Below, piece after piece: positions 22,101 to 32,310 of a DNA stretch of 38,520 bases. Origin of the DNA: Kalaharituber pfeilii (taxonomy: Eukaryota; Ascomycota; Pezizomycetes; Pezizales; Pezizaceae); contig WHUZ01000190.1 in NCBI GenBank assembly GCA_015179045.1, positions 1-38,520 of the forward strand, written 5' to 3'. Each line of letters begins with the position of its first letter. Positions within the stretch are counted from its first letter, which is position 1. The notes beneath the pieces were generated by a model that had not been told where the DNA came from, did no database searches, and saw nothing but the letters and a program-made list of their open reading frames with translations. Both the position numbers and the translations under genes were made by a program.

Positions 22101-22174
22101 ATGAGATCAAGCAATACTTACAGGGGCGGTATATTGGATGAGATCAAGCAATACTTACAGGGGCGGTATATTGG
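22101..22174 (+). repeat. Exact 37-bp tandem duplication in Helitron Rep
   Basis: ATGAGATCAAGCAATACTTA... is present twice back to back (22101-22137 and 22138-22174). As 37 is not a multiple of 3, it shifts the frame: the first copy ends in QYLQGRYIG-stop and the second continues QYLQGRYIGPTEAIW in another frame. Confidence 0.93.
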
Positions 22175-24432
22175 ACCGACAGAGGCTATATGGCATCTGT
22201 TTGAGTTCGGTGTACATGAAGAGTTCCCTCCTGTCATTCATTTAGCTATCCATCTTCCTGGTGAACAGCCTGTCTATTTTGCAGAAGATATGTCAACGGA
22301 AAACATGATGGACAAGTTGAATAATAGCCAGTCAACATTGATGGCTTACTTTCAGGCCAATTCCGAGATGCCAGAAGCTCGGCAATATCTATACCAAGAG
22401 TTTCCTTCCCATTTCGTCTATAGTCCAACATTACGGAAGTGGACTCCTAGGAAGCGAGGTTTCACAATTGGCCGTATTTTTCACTGCAATCCATTTATGG
22501 GTGAAAAATACTTTTTGCGGTTATTGCTAACAGCTGTTCGGGGTGCAAGGAGTTTCGAAGAGCTGCGAACAGTTCAGGGTATCATGTATTCAACCTTTCG
22601 TTAGGCATGTCAGGCACTTGGGTTATTGGAGGATGATAATGAATGGAATGAGTGCTTCACAGAAGCCTGTTTGTTTGGAAGCGGACACTCCCTTAGGACA
22701 TTATTTGCAACTGCTTTACTCCATGGGAATATAGCAAATCCTAAAGCTCTGTGGGAGCGGTTTCATGACAACATTTGCGATGACTTGAGGTTCTTCTTAA
22801 GCCAACATCCAAATATTATTCCACCAAATTCTTCATGTTCTGAGTTATTATATCTTGACTATGGACTATATCTAATTGATAAGATACTGATGCATCAAGG
22901 ACATACTTTAGCAGATTTTGAACTACCTTCACCGCAGCTACCATGGAATATATTTAATTAGAACCCATTAATTGCAGATGAGCTACAGTATGATACTGCA
23001 ACAGAAGAAAGGCTATACCATGAAGAGTCTGCAAAATTCAATTTAGAACAGCAACAAGCTTTTGATACTATCGTTTATGCAGTTGAAAACAAGTTACCAG
23101 CCTGTTTCTTTCTGCAAGCACCTGGTGGCACAGGAAAGACGTTCCTTTACCAAGTATTATGCCACTACTTCCGCTCCAAGGGTAACATTGTACTTTGCGT
23201 TGCTTCTACAGGAATTGCTGCTCAGTTGTTACCTGGTGGTCGTACAGCTCATTCCCGTTTCAGAATACCTTTAGCAATACATGAATCATCTACATGTGCA
23301 ATCAGCCGTAACTCCTTCTTAGCAGAACTAATTAGGCAGACAACCTTAATTATCTGGAATGAAGTCCCTATGCAACACAAATATTGCTTTAAAGGCAGTT
23401 TCACGTACATTGAATGATTTCTGTAGTATGTCAGAAGATACGTTATTTGGAAATATTCCAATACTACTTGGTGGAGATTTTGCACAAATCTTACCAGTAG
23501 TACCAAAGGGAAATAGGGCTGCAATTGTCAATGTATGCTTACAATCATTATTCATATGGCCATTTCTACAGCAGCTATTCTTAACACAAAATATGCGATT
23601 GCAACAGCAACATGGTGCAATTGCGGAATTTACATCCTGGCTTACTCAATTACCATATGATCCAAGCCTATATGGTCTTATCTCATTACCTGAATATATT
23701 AGATCATTTAATTCTCTTACTAACCTTTCTGAACATGTGTTTCCTACAGTACTTTTAGATACTGCTCATATGAACTTAAATGCATTTCAAGATCATGCTA
23801 TCATTGCATTTCGGAATGATGTGTAGCAGAATTCAATGATCTCTTACTACCATGTATATATGGTGAAGGAAAAAACCTATTATGCAGTTGATAGTATTGA
23901 ACAGCAGGATAAAGCATCACAAGTTGATTCAACAATATATTCCGCAGAGTATCTGCAAAGTTTAAATCCTGCTGAATTACCACCATCACAGCTACATCTT
24001 AAGATAGGAGCTCCTATTATCTTATTGCGAAACTTAGACCCTAAACATGGTTTATGCAATGGTACACGCTTAACTATTACACAATTAGGACATCGTTGCA
24101 TTGAGGCTCAAATTCTGACTGGTGATTTTGAAGGTCAACGCTGTCTTATACCACGTATTAAGCTATCTACAACAGAGGGTGAACTTCCATTTATTCTTAC
24201 AAGAAAGCAATTTCCAGTTCGGCTGTGCTTTGCACTCACTGTCAATAGAAGTCAAGGCCAGTCATTACAGGTTGTCGGGGTAGACTTAAGGATGTCCGCA
24301 TTCACACATGGGCAGCTATATGTTGCACTATCACGTGTAACAGATGTCAATAATTTAGCAGTTTTATGGCCAGAAAATGGTCCAGAAACTACAGAAAATA
24401 TTGTCTATCCTGAAGTTCTATTAACTCCATAA

Positions 24433-24822
24433 TAAAAATCAGAATAAACCACATAGGCCGCATAGACGGTAAACCATATGTAAAAATAAAAAAAGTCATA
24501 TGTGAAAAGTAAAACAACTTACGCCGGTATCGCAACAGGGATCCTCAGCTACCAAGGCAGCCTACCAGATATGTTTGCGAAACCGGGGAATTACAGACCA
24601 CCCTAAGGTGCCGGACTACCCTCTTCCATCATTCGCCTCCACTCAGTATGTCGCTAAGTTAACCAAGAGGTTAACCGCTACACTAAGCGCAGGTCAGTTC
24701 ACAGAAACCCACACTGAGAAGCGCCTCACAGTCTGAAGGCGGGTCATTGTTGCAAATACAGTGTAATCCTCTACCTCTCGCTGCAGCTGCCTCTCGAGTA
24801 TGCTCTGCCCCTCACTGCAGCA
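24433..24822. other. Helitron 3' non-coding tail
   Basis: Between the RepHel stop and the terminal hairpin there is no gene. The stretch contains A-rich sequence, a short palindromic GGTTAACC-like motif (24656-24676) and several GC-rich CGCCTC/GCCTCTC motifs that echo the hairpin arm. Confidence 0.6.
24722..24749 (+). other. Degenerate internal Helitron-like hairpin
   Basis: CGCCT...AGGCG with GGGTCATTG after it resembles the true terminus at 24823-24854 (CGCCTCCC...GGGAGGCGGGTTACTG) but has only a 5-bp stem and no CTAG. Possibly an older 3' end about 100 bp inside the present one. Confidence 0.4.
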
Positions 24823-24854
24823 CGCCTCCCGGTCGGGAGGCGGGTTACTGCTAG
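24823..24854 (+). terminator. Helitron 3' terminal hairpin and CTAG end
   Basis: An 8-bp perfect stem CGCCTCCC/GGGAGGCG with loop GGTC, 8 nt spacer, then CTAG. In Helitrons this hairpin signals termination of rolling-circle strand transfer; it is not a transcription terminator. Confidence 0.9.
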
Positions 24855-24938
24855 TATACTAGTACTCCCTTGTAGATCGTCAGTCAAAATAAGCTTCATA
24901 TGGTCAACATGCATTGTATAACACATTGGGCTACAAGT

Positions 24939-26170
24939 CGACTAAATACTACCGACATACGATTCTTAACATGCCGCCCCAGTTTGCAGAATAAAAATCC
25001 CAGTTAATCATTATTTCGCACTGAGTATTCTGATACCCAGAAAAGCTCCATATCACTGTCTTGTTCACCATATACAGTAGTAAATTCAGTTCTATGGACA
25101 GTTATTTACCGCCCAAGGCGGCGGTAGTCGAGAGGGGCGTGTATACATTTATGTGGGGAACGAGGGGGTGGGTAAGGGATTGAAGACAGAATCATTATAT
25201 TGCATGAACGCATGGGCGAGGACGGGGAGAAGGCGTATGAGTAGAAGAGTGAGGGGATGTATGTCAGTAGGTGTTGCCAATGACTGCCAGCCCCAAGCAG
25301 GTTGCATTTCATCCTCGCTTCCTCACAGAAGCTCCACATCTCAGCTGCCCTCAGGTCAGCCCCCTCCTTCTCTAACTCCACCTACAGCCTTTATCCTGAA
25401 CATGGAACCCTTCCCTAGGTTGTTCATGTTCAATGCTGTTACCCTGAACCTGCTAACATCTCGTATGTACAGTAATATTACCCCCCTTCGAGTCTATTGT
25501 CCTCTCCCCTTATGACAACGGGACTTCTGTTCTACATTCCCCCGCCCTCTCTCTTGTTCCTCCAATCCTCTTAAGCCCCTTTGAAGCCCCGTATACCAAG
25601 GCTCTATATATTTTAGCCTACATATGCCAGACTACTCATAATCTCTTCTTCTACACACACTACATACGAATTACTAAATATTCACTCTCATGCACATATT
25701 ATATATAGTCGACCTCCGCTTACTTTGCTACTGTATACTCACCCCCTGCCTATCTAGCTCCCGCACCTCTATTACGCACAAGTTTAACTGAGCCAGACTA
25801 TGTGGGCATGTGGTACAAATTCTAGCTTTAAATGAAGAAAAGGTTCACTTGAATGTGAAAAAGTCTCTATCTAAAAGCCGTATGACCCTCACCCCCCCGC
25901 AAATTCCCCCCTCACCCCCCACTTCGGCTATTTGGCAATTGAAAAAAACCAGAGCGAGTACTTTCTCCAATGAATTGTAGAGTTATTCGGGTATATATGA
26001 ACCATGAGAAATGGAACAACTATGCAGAATGAAAGCATGAATATATGAATAAACAAACAAATAAATAATCTGAAAACAAATAAATAATAGCACCATAACA
26101 AAAGCCTCTAGGAAATCTTTTCTAAATTCTGACATTCCATTTTGTTACTTCAGAGCAGCCTGACATCTTT
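24939..26170. other. NLR copy 3 3' flank, no gene seen
   Basis: Counterpart of 1-1184, grouping with unit 4 over most of its length. The (C6G)n tract is replaced by a broken C-rich segment around 25887-25922. The last 60 bp before the NLR stop diverge from the other three units. Confidence 0.6.
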
Positions 26171-27210
26171 CTACCCCTTCATACTCCAAACAGTATCTGA
26201 ATGCTCAGCGCCGAGTGTCTTTTCCCTTCCTGCTAATGCCCGCTGATACAGCTCCATTGCCTGACTATATTCCCCTTGATTTTCATATAATACTGCCATG
26301 TTGTGAACAGTTTGAAGGGTGCTCGGATGGTTGGCACCCAGTGCCTTTTCTCTTCCTGCTAATGCTCGCTGATACATCTCCAGTGCCTGGCTATATTTCC
26401 CTTGACGTTCATATACATTTGCCATGCTGTCGACAGTATCAAGGGTGCTTGGATGGTCAGTACCCAGTGATTTTTCACACCCTGCTAATGCTCGCTGATA
26501 CAGTTCCAGTGCTTGGCTATATTTCCCTTGATTTTGATATACTATAGCCATGTTGTGGATAGTATCAAGGGTGGTTGGATGGTCAGCACCCATTGCCTTT
26601 TCTTTTCCTGCTAATGCCCGCTGATACAACTCCAGTGCCTGGCTATATTTCCCTTGATTTTCATATACTATAGCCATGTTGTTAACAGTATCAAGGGTTG
26701 TTGGGTGGTCAGCACCCAGTGTCTTCTCAAACCCTGCTAATGCCCACTGATACCGCTCCAGTGCCTGATTATATTTCCCTTGATGAGTATATACCATTGC
26801 TAGGTTGTGGACAGTACTAAGGGTCATTAGATGGTCCGCACCCAGTGATTTTTCACAACCTGCTAATGCTCGCTGAAACAGTTCCAGTGCCTCGCTATAT
26901 TTCCCTTGACGAGTATATACCAATCCCATATTTATGACAGTTCGAAGAGTGTTTTGATGGTCAGTACCTAGCGCTTTTTCTCTCCCTTCTAATACTCGCT
27001 GATACAATCCCAGTGCTTGGTTATATTTCCCTTGTTCCTCATATAGTCCTGCCATGGCATGAATAGTATTCAGGGTTTCTAAGTGGTTTGTGCCCAGCAA
27101 CTTCTCCCTTATAGCCAATACGGCTGTACACATTTCTTCTGCCTTTCTATAATGACCGTGGTTTTGGTAGACCCAGTAGAGAGTATCCAAGGCTGCCAGT
27201 GACTCCTCCT
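26171..27210 (-). repeat. TPR array of NLR copy 3 (7 full + 1 half repeats)
   Basis: Contains a repeat of the type CEKSLGTDHPSTLDTV-SMANVYE that is shared with copy 4 but absent from copies 1 and 2, marking array turnover after the duplications. Confidence 0.9.
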
Positions 27211-27918
27211 TTTCCAATGGTAGATCCTTCATTTGCTTTTCCACAGCAAAAAGATGTGTCAAATTTCGCCGCTCAAAGATCCAGTCACTGACCATACGTT
27301 CTCTGCCTTCGGGAATAGCGATTCCAGATGCGACTATAAGAAAAGCTTCAATAGCCTTTTTTTGATACTCGTCAGGCTCCATCTCCAGTTTCCATCGAAT
27401 ACAAAGGTGAACTAGTGGGTGGATATTGAAACTATCGTATGTCTCTGTTCGCTTAGCGACCGAGTATGAGAAGAGTAGATGGATTGAGTCTGCTAGGCTT
27501 GTATCTATAGCAATGTATAAGTACAAATTATATTCTACAAATATGTGATTGCCTACCATTCATAGCTAATTTCATTCCTCGCCTCAAAAGCTCCTCACAT
27601 ATATCATTATTGTCAAGAAACGCACATAATGATAACAACTCTACAGCTTTTGGATTTGCTTCTTGATTGCATTGAATGACAACTCCCAAGTAGCAAAGAC
27701 AGATCTATCATCCTTTCCTGCTCTCCATTTCCTGCTCAAAAGGTGATTAACATTCGCCTTATACTCTCTAAGATAATGACTGAATAAACATTGCTGAATG
27801 TTGATATATGCTCCAGCCTGAGCTATGGCAAGAGGAAGGTATCCGAGGTTTTGCACAATTTCTGCTGCTGCTGCTTCCTCCAGTTTGCACTCTACACTCG
27901 GATTAATTAGTGAACTAT

Positions 27919-27960
27919 GTTAAGAACTAGTCTCTAATCAGACGCTGGCTAGTTAAAAAC
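27919..27960. mobile_element. Micro-MITE, 24 bp, inside NLR intron 1 (unit 3)
   Basis: Same insertion as 15553-15577: core 27928-27951 (1-bp shorter), flanked by GTTAAGAAC (27919-27927) and GTTAAAAAC (27952-27960). Confidence 0.72.
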
Positions 27961-29466
27961 GTTATTCACTTACTCTCAGAAGTGAGCCTTTCCAAATTTA
28001 ACCTTGCGCTGGTCAAAAGTAACTTCTCTGCTTCATTGTGCTGCATTTGATGTACCTCTAAGCCCCTTCGGCCCTGCGTACTTCCACGTCTTCTGCTGGT
28101 AATAATCACAGTTCCAAAGTCACATGGTGGGATGTAATCATTTATGTCAAAAGATTCCAAGTCATCCAAATTATCGAACACAAGTAGCCATTTGTCATTC
28201 TGTTCGGCAGTTAACCATTTCTGTACAGCTTTGATAACCTGTTGCTCTTCCTCTGGTTTTTCCGTGCTAAAAAGCCCTGCCGAGTCGAGCTTGCCTGCGA
28301 TACCCAGGAGACTACCAATATGTTTGTAATCCGGCGAATCTAACAGTGTCGCATGATGCTCAATTAATTGCTCCATAATTTGAATAAAACTAGTTTTTGT
28401 TGTCTGCTCGCTAGATGCATTGATCCAAAACGTTGATGAGTAGTCTTTGCGATGGCGATAAACATACTCCAATGCAATTTGCGTCTTCCCCATACCCCCA
28501 TACCATGGAGCACTACCTGAGTAATATCCATTGCAGCCCTGCCTTCATCTATCTCATGTACTAGCTGTTCGAGAAGGCATTCTCTTCCAACAAAATCAGG
28601 ATTCCGCCGAACATCAGAAATCTTGAATGGAATATTGAAAGATAAACTAAGCCTTGTCTTGGGTACACTGATAGGAGTGAGATCAGGTGGCAGTACATTG
28701 AGGAGGCCGTCTATGTACTCCTTGAGCTGGCCACCAATTCGTTGCAATTTGCCTTGTCCATGCCAGCCCAACGCAGCTTGCGATATATAGACAGAGACTG
28801 CTGTACTTTCTGCACAGTGTTAGTCAAGGAGGCAATCTCTTCTTGTAGACCTGGAAGCAATTGTGTGCTGGTGAGGGTTTTTGGATTTGCCAACAGACAG
28901 AGATCACTATTGTTCAGAGTAGGTCCTGAAAGCTGAGGGCTCAGGCTTGTAGACTGACTAGCATTCGCTGGACTTGGAGATTTGGAACGAGACCTAGAGA
29001 ATAGTTTGCTGACCCTAAGGCTATCACGTATACTTTTCTTTTCGTTCGTTTCAGGTTCGATTTGATATTTTGATTGCAATTCAGCGATCTTGGTAAACAC
29101 ATAAATAATCCTCGCTAGGCCAGCTGCCGCATATCTGGACCGCTCGTCATTAGGATCAAGCTGGAGTTGCTTGCTGGGGTGTTGCCAGCGTCCAATCCCC
29201 AAGCTTGCTCCCACCGCTTCAGCCGAAGTCCTTCCGTCCGGAGATTGTGCAATACGGAGTCATGTGTGTAGCCAACTTCTTTCACTTCAGAATAAATGTT
29301 GGCACAATCTCGAGCAACTTGGGCCAGTTGTAGCGTCAGTCCGGCCAGTCCGGCAGCAGAGGCTGCTAATTCCATGTTGTGGAGGAGACTAAACAAGCTA
29401 AAGAATTACACATGATGGTCAGCCTCGTGATGGTTGAAGAGAAATCAAGGTTTGTTACTTGATCTG

Positions 29467-29676
29467 TCAGAATTGAAGAGCTCTTCTTATCGTGAGCTCA
29501 AGCGGGTGGACGAAGCACTCTACTAGCACTTGAAATCGGGAACTTGGACTTTCACCGTACGTTTGGGGGGCTGTAAACGGATATCGCGATAGCAAACTCT
29601 TGGATAGAATATGTGATTGAAACGTTAACGACCGCCCATAAGCTTGCAGATTTCCCCTCCAGGGTTGTGCAAGCAA
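29467..29676 (-). other. Conserved 69-codon frame upstream of NLR copy 3
   Basis: Counterpart of 4477-4716 but ten codons shorter because the 30-bp micro-insertion is absent. This is likely the pre-insertion form. Function unknown. Confidence 0.25.
29616..29624. other. Empty target site of the upstream micro-MITE
   Basis: A single ATTGAAACG, continuous with GTTAACG, where units 1 and 2 have the duplicated 9-mer around a 21-bp insert. Confidence 0.8.
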
Positions 29677-29767
29677 ATATTACATAAATTTACTTCGTGC
29701 GGGGAAGGCTGTGGGGCACTGGACTGGGTCGCAGCGTACTCAACAGCTGCGCTGCAGAATAATTAAA

Positions 29768-31652
29768 CCTCAACCTGTGGAGGCTGTGTGTTGGGGTAAG
29801 ACACCCGCAAGCACGATGAGTGGAGAGCTGATGCTATAGTCACCTTTTGCCTGACCCGTCATGACTGGCTGAGCCTCCTGCATCACCAGTATTATCCGTA
29901 TCATCCTGGCGTCCGCGCCATGCAGCAGAGCCCCCTGCCGAATGCGCTCCTCTCGCTGCTTCACGGGCTCAAGGGAACGGAAGATGGAAAGGATGTAGCG
30001 CTAGACATCGGTTGCCATGATAGTTGAGATAGAGCGATTGATTAGAAAAATGGCATACCTAATGGAAGACTCCCTATTCCCGAAGGTACCTTCTCAGAGC
30101 GAATGGTCTTCATATATATGGTCTTAGAGATCCTACGTCACCTGGAGTAACAGTAAGCCGGGCAAATACTCACGGAATCCTATAAATATAATAGGAAAGA
30201 AGCGGAAGCAGCCAGAGGACTATAACAAGGTCTGAGACGATGCTCGACCGAGCCCACAACTGACATTTACACCGATAACAACGATATATGACAGAGTACC
30301 GACCATTAAAGCCAGCTACACTCACCACTTCAATTGCGGTCCATTTCTCTATCAAACCAACACCACACGACAACGGCACGATATGACACGGACTTGGGAG
30401 CAACCTATCAGGAGTGGAAGAAGCAACATACACAAGCGTAAGGGCATAATGTACACACATACTTGGCATTAGCACACACAGTGAGGGGTCATCACCCCGT
30501 GGCTCTTACGAAGAAGCTAGGAAAAGTTAGGCAATGGCTGGAGGACAGCAACCCGTGGATGGTGGAATTATTGGCACACAAGAGTTGTCGAGAGACTATC
30601 GGAAGAGAAGACGAATTCAATTGTTGTGTACTGTAGTTGAAAGAAGAGGTTGAGGCAAGTTCAGACACACTGGCGGAAGTGAGACTAGGTGGGAGGTGGC
30701 GTACATCCTGTTTGTACGAGTGGAGCTGACTCTCATGATACCCACCTTGCCAAACGTTTTCTTTTCCAATACTGGTTGAGGCGGTGGAAACCTACTGGGT
30801 ACAGTATCTCCTCCTTCCTACAATACTAGCGAGGGTACATGCGATATCACTGGTGTTGATTTCAATAAGGTGGCATGCGAGTAGTGATATATAAGGTGTT
30901 GAGATTTTTGCAAGTTATCCCGAAAACTCAGGAATCAACCACCTATATATACACTTACGAACGAGAGGGCGCCAAAGAGATACCAGTCCCATAACACGCC
31001 CGTACTTGCAAGATGTTGTTATCAAGAGGAAAAAGAGCCATAAGTTTTCATCCTGCAGCTGCTATTGCTCTTGCTGGAGGAAGGGTCGGCTACGGAGAAG
31101 AGTTAATAGATCGGGGAGCGAGAGCAAAGCACAACGGCGCATAAGAAACAAGACGCTCCTCATCTGTTAGACGAGGTGCGAAATGGAAGTTTTCAGGCAT
31201 TGATTGGAGGGGCACCACGATATACATTGTGAATGTACCTAGGCTTGTGATGTACCGTTATGATAGGCAGAATTTGATAGCCGAAGGTTGAGAGGCCTAC
31301 GGAGGTGGGTAGGGAGGGGCGCCCAGAAAGATACATACTGGGATTGAAATTTTCTTGAGTAGATAAAGGAATCTTTTTCTTCACGTTTTCAAATATCTTT
31401 TTCAGAAATTGACCGTTTGTGGTGGGAATTTCTTACAGATTTAAACAGTTGAGCTTTTCTGAAAAGGATAATTCTCTTTCAAGGACTTTTGGCAAATATA
31501 GTACTACAGTAAATACATTACTGTTGCTAAGGCAACGTATTTTTATTTTTTTTTTTTCTCTCCAGCCTTGAAAAATGGCAGTTACAGTATGAAAGACCGT
31601 GAGTGCTTAGCCTTATACTCACTGGTTCGGAAAGTATTGGAACGCTACATAA
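29768..31652. repeat. Block B, unit 3 copy
   Basis: Homologous to 17440-19384, without the 114-bp MITE (empty site near 31426-31440). No recognisable gene on either strand. Confidence 0.85.
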
Positions 31653-32310
31653 TACTATGCACTATTTCAAAGGCGAATAGCGCATACGCTTTATGCAGCA
31701 TTCCGCTACTTTCCGAATCAGCGATTATAGCATACGCCTCTCACAAGGTTCTCACCAATGAAATTACATCTGCAGAATATGGATTCCTCAATTGGTTCCT
31801 CATGAATGCTTATCACTAACTCTACGTATTCTTACATATAATTTTCGACGTTGGATATGTGGTTCTTGTGGTTAATCTGGAGCCAAGTTTGTAACTGTCG
31901 AAACCTGCACGTTTCAGTGAGTCCATACGATCTATCAATTGTACGAACCCCTCATCGTTACCCAGGACCTTCCTCCCTCCTTCTTTAACTGTCCGGCTGT
32001 ATCTCGCAACCAGGCTACAGCGGCGTTCAGCACATCTGGGAAGATCTCCACTTTTATCTCCTTAAAATATTCCTTTCGTGTTAACCCTCCAAGCAGGTAT
32101 TATCCTCCTCTCCCACAGGTGCGGTTTGCAAACAACGGGCTATATCTAGCGATTTTGCCTTCATTGCAATAGCTTATTCACTCTGTGGTACAGTCTCCCC
32201 TCAGCTGGGTACATGTGTACTTGCCTAGCGTCGTCCCCAGGCGTCATATGTAGTAAGAAGCCTAGGGATTAGGCAATCGAGTCATCTGCCAAAGATACAT
32301 AAGTACGTTG
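31653..32310. other. Unit 3-only sequence between blocks B and A
   Basis: Not present in units 1 or 2. An 83-codon plus frame (31568-31819) runs from block B into it, but has no recognisable domain. Nothing else supported. Confidence 0.5.

Larger units (their letters stand above)
19745..24432 (+). pseudogene. Helitron Rep/helicase (RepHel), multiply disrupted
   Basis: Rolling-circle transposase. An N-terminal Cys-pair motif (CIRC...CQSC, 19745-19850) is followed by a Helitron-like domain, the Rep HUH motif GLPHMHLLLF (about 21515-21545), the tyrosine motif KYIHKYIYKG (about 22027-22056), a PIF1-type helicase Walker [10 protein letters not shown] (about 23118-23145), GGDFAQILPVVPKG (about 23470-23512), VNRSQGQS and YVALSRVTD near the end. 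Disruptions: frame changes near 19830, 20515, 21030 and 23385; an imperfect duplication with A16 at 20659-20735; stops at 21491-21493, 22602-22604 and 22959-22961; a 37-bp tandem duplication at 22101-22174; and a short out-of-frame stretch 23823-23875 (AEFNDLLLPCIYGE). Walker B reads WNEVPM instead of the family's WDE (codon 23358-23360). Inactive by any measure. Confidence 0.92.
19385..24854 (+). mobile_element. Helitron, 5470 bp, full-length but decayed
   Basis: Starts TCTATTATAG right after A19384 and ends CTAG (24851-24854) right before T24855, the A^TC...CTAG^T arrangement of Helitrons. A perfect 8-bp hairpin (24823-24842) lies 8 nt before the CTAG. Homology to unit 3 stops and restarts precisely at these ends (19384 matches 31652; 24855 matches 35794). 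It encodes a Rep/helicase on the plus strand with many lesions, so it is non-autonomous now. Confidence 0.93.
12662..24938. repeat. Tandem segmental unit 2 (NLR copy 2 + block B + Helitron)
   Basis: The second unit contains the NLR 3' flank, NLR copy 2, upstream region and block B, and then a Helitron in place of block A. Homology to unit 3 runs continuously through block B up to 19384 and resumes at 24855, exactly at the Helitron ends. Relative to unit 3 the segment 31653-35793 (about 4.1 kb) is missing. Confidence 0.85.
26171..29396 (-). pseudogene. NLR copy 3: HeLo - NB-ARC - TPR, five frameshifts
   Basis: Exons at 29396-27974, 27891-27557 and 27504-26171, with introns of 82 bp (micro-MITE inside) and 52 bp. 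Lesions relative to copies 1 and 2, all 1-bp losses: near 29170-29181 (shared with copy 2); 28729-28733 (GGCCACC for GGCCTACC); 28495-28499 (C5 for C6, inside the P-loop codons so GMGGMGKTQ becomes GMGVWGRRK); near 27656 (TTTG for TTTTG, truncating exon 2 at KKQIQKL); and 26174-26178 (C4 for C5, ending the protein at WSMKG without the last residues). The three exon 1 losses sum to 3 bp, so the frame is recovered downstream of the P-loop. The TPR part is intact, with 7 full repeats plus a half. Several losses are in homopolymers and could be base-calling errors. Confidence 0.8.

Noticed and set aside
19385..24854. Strong RIP (repeat-induced point mutation) of the transposons
   Set aside because: The decay is mostly indels, duplications and scattered stops; the pogo core and TPR arrays have no wave of C-to-T changes. 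Only two or three changes fit RIP.
24851..24862. Helitron 3' end at the second CTAG (24859-24862)
   Set aside because: Unit 4 contains the sequence TATACTAGTAC without a Helitron, so the second CTAG is host DNA and the first one is the element end.
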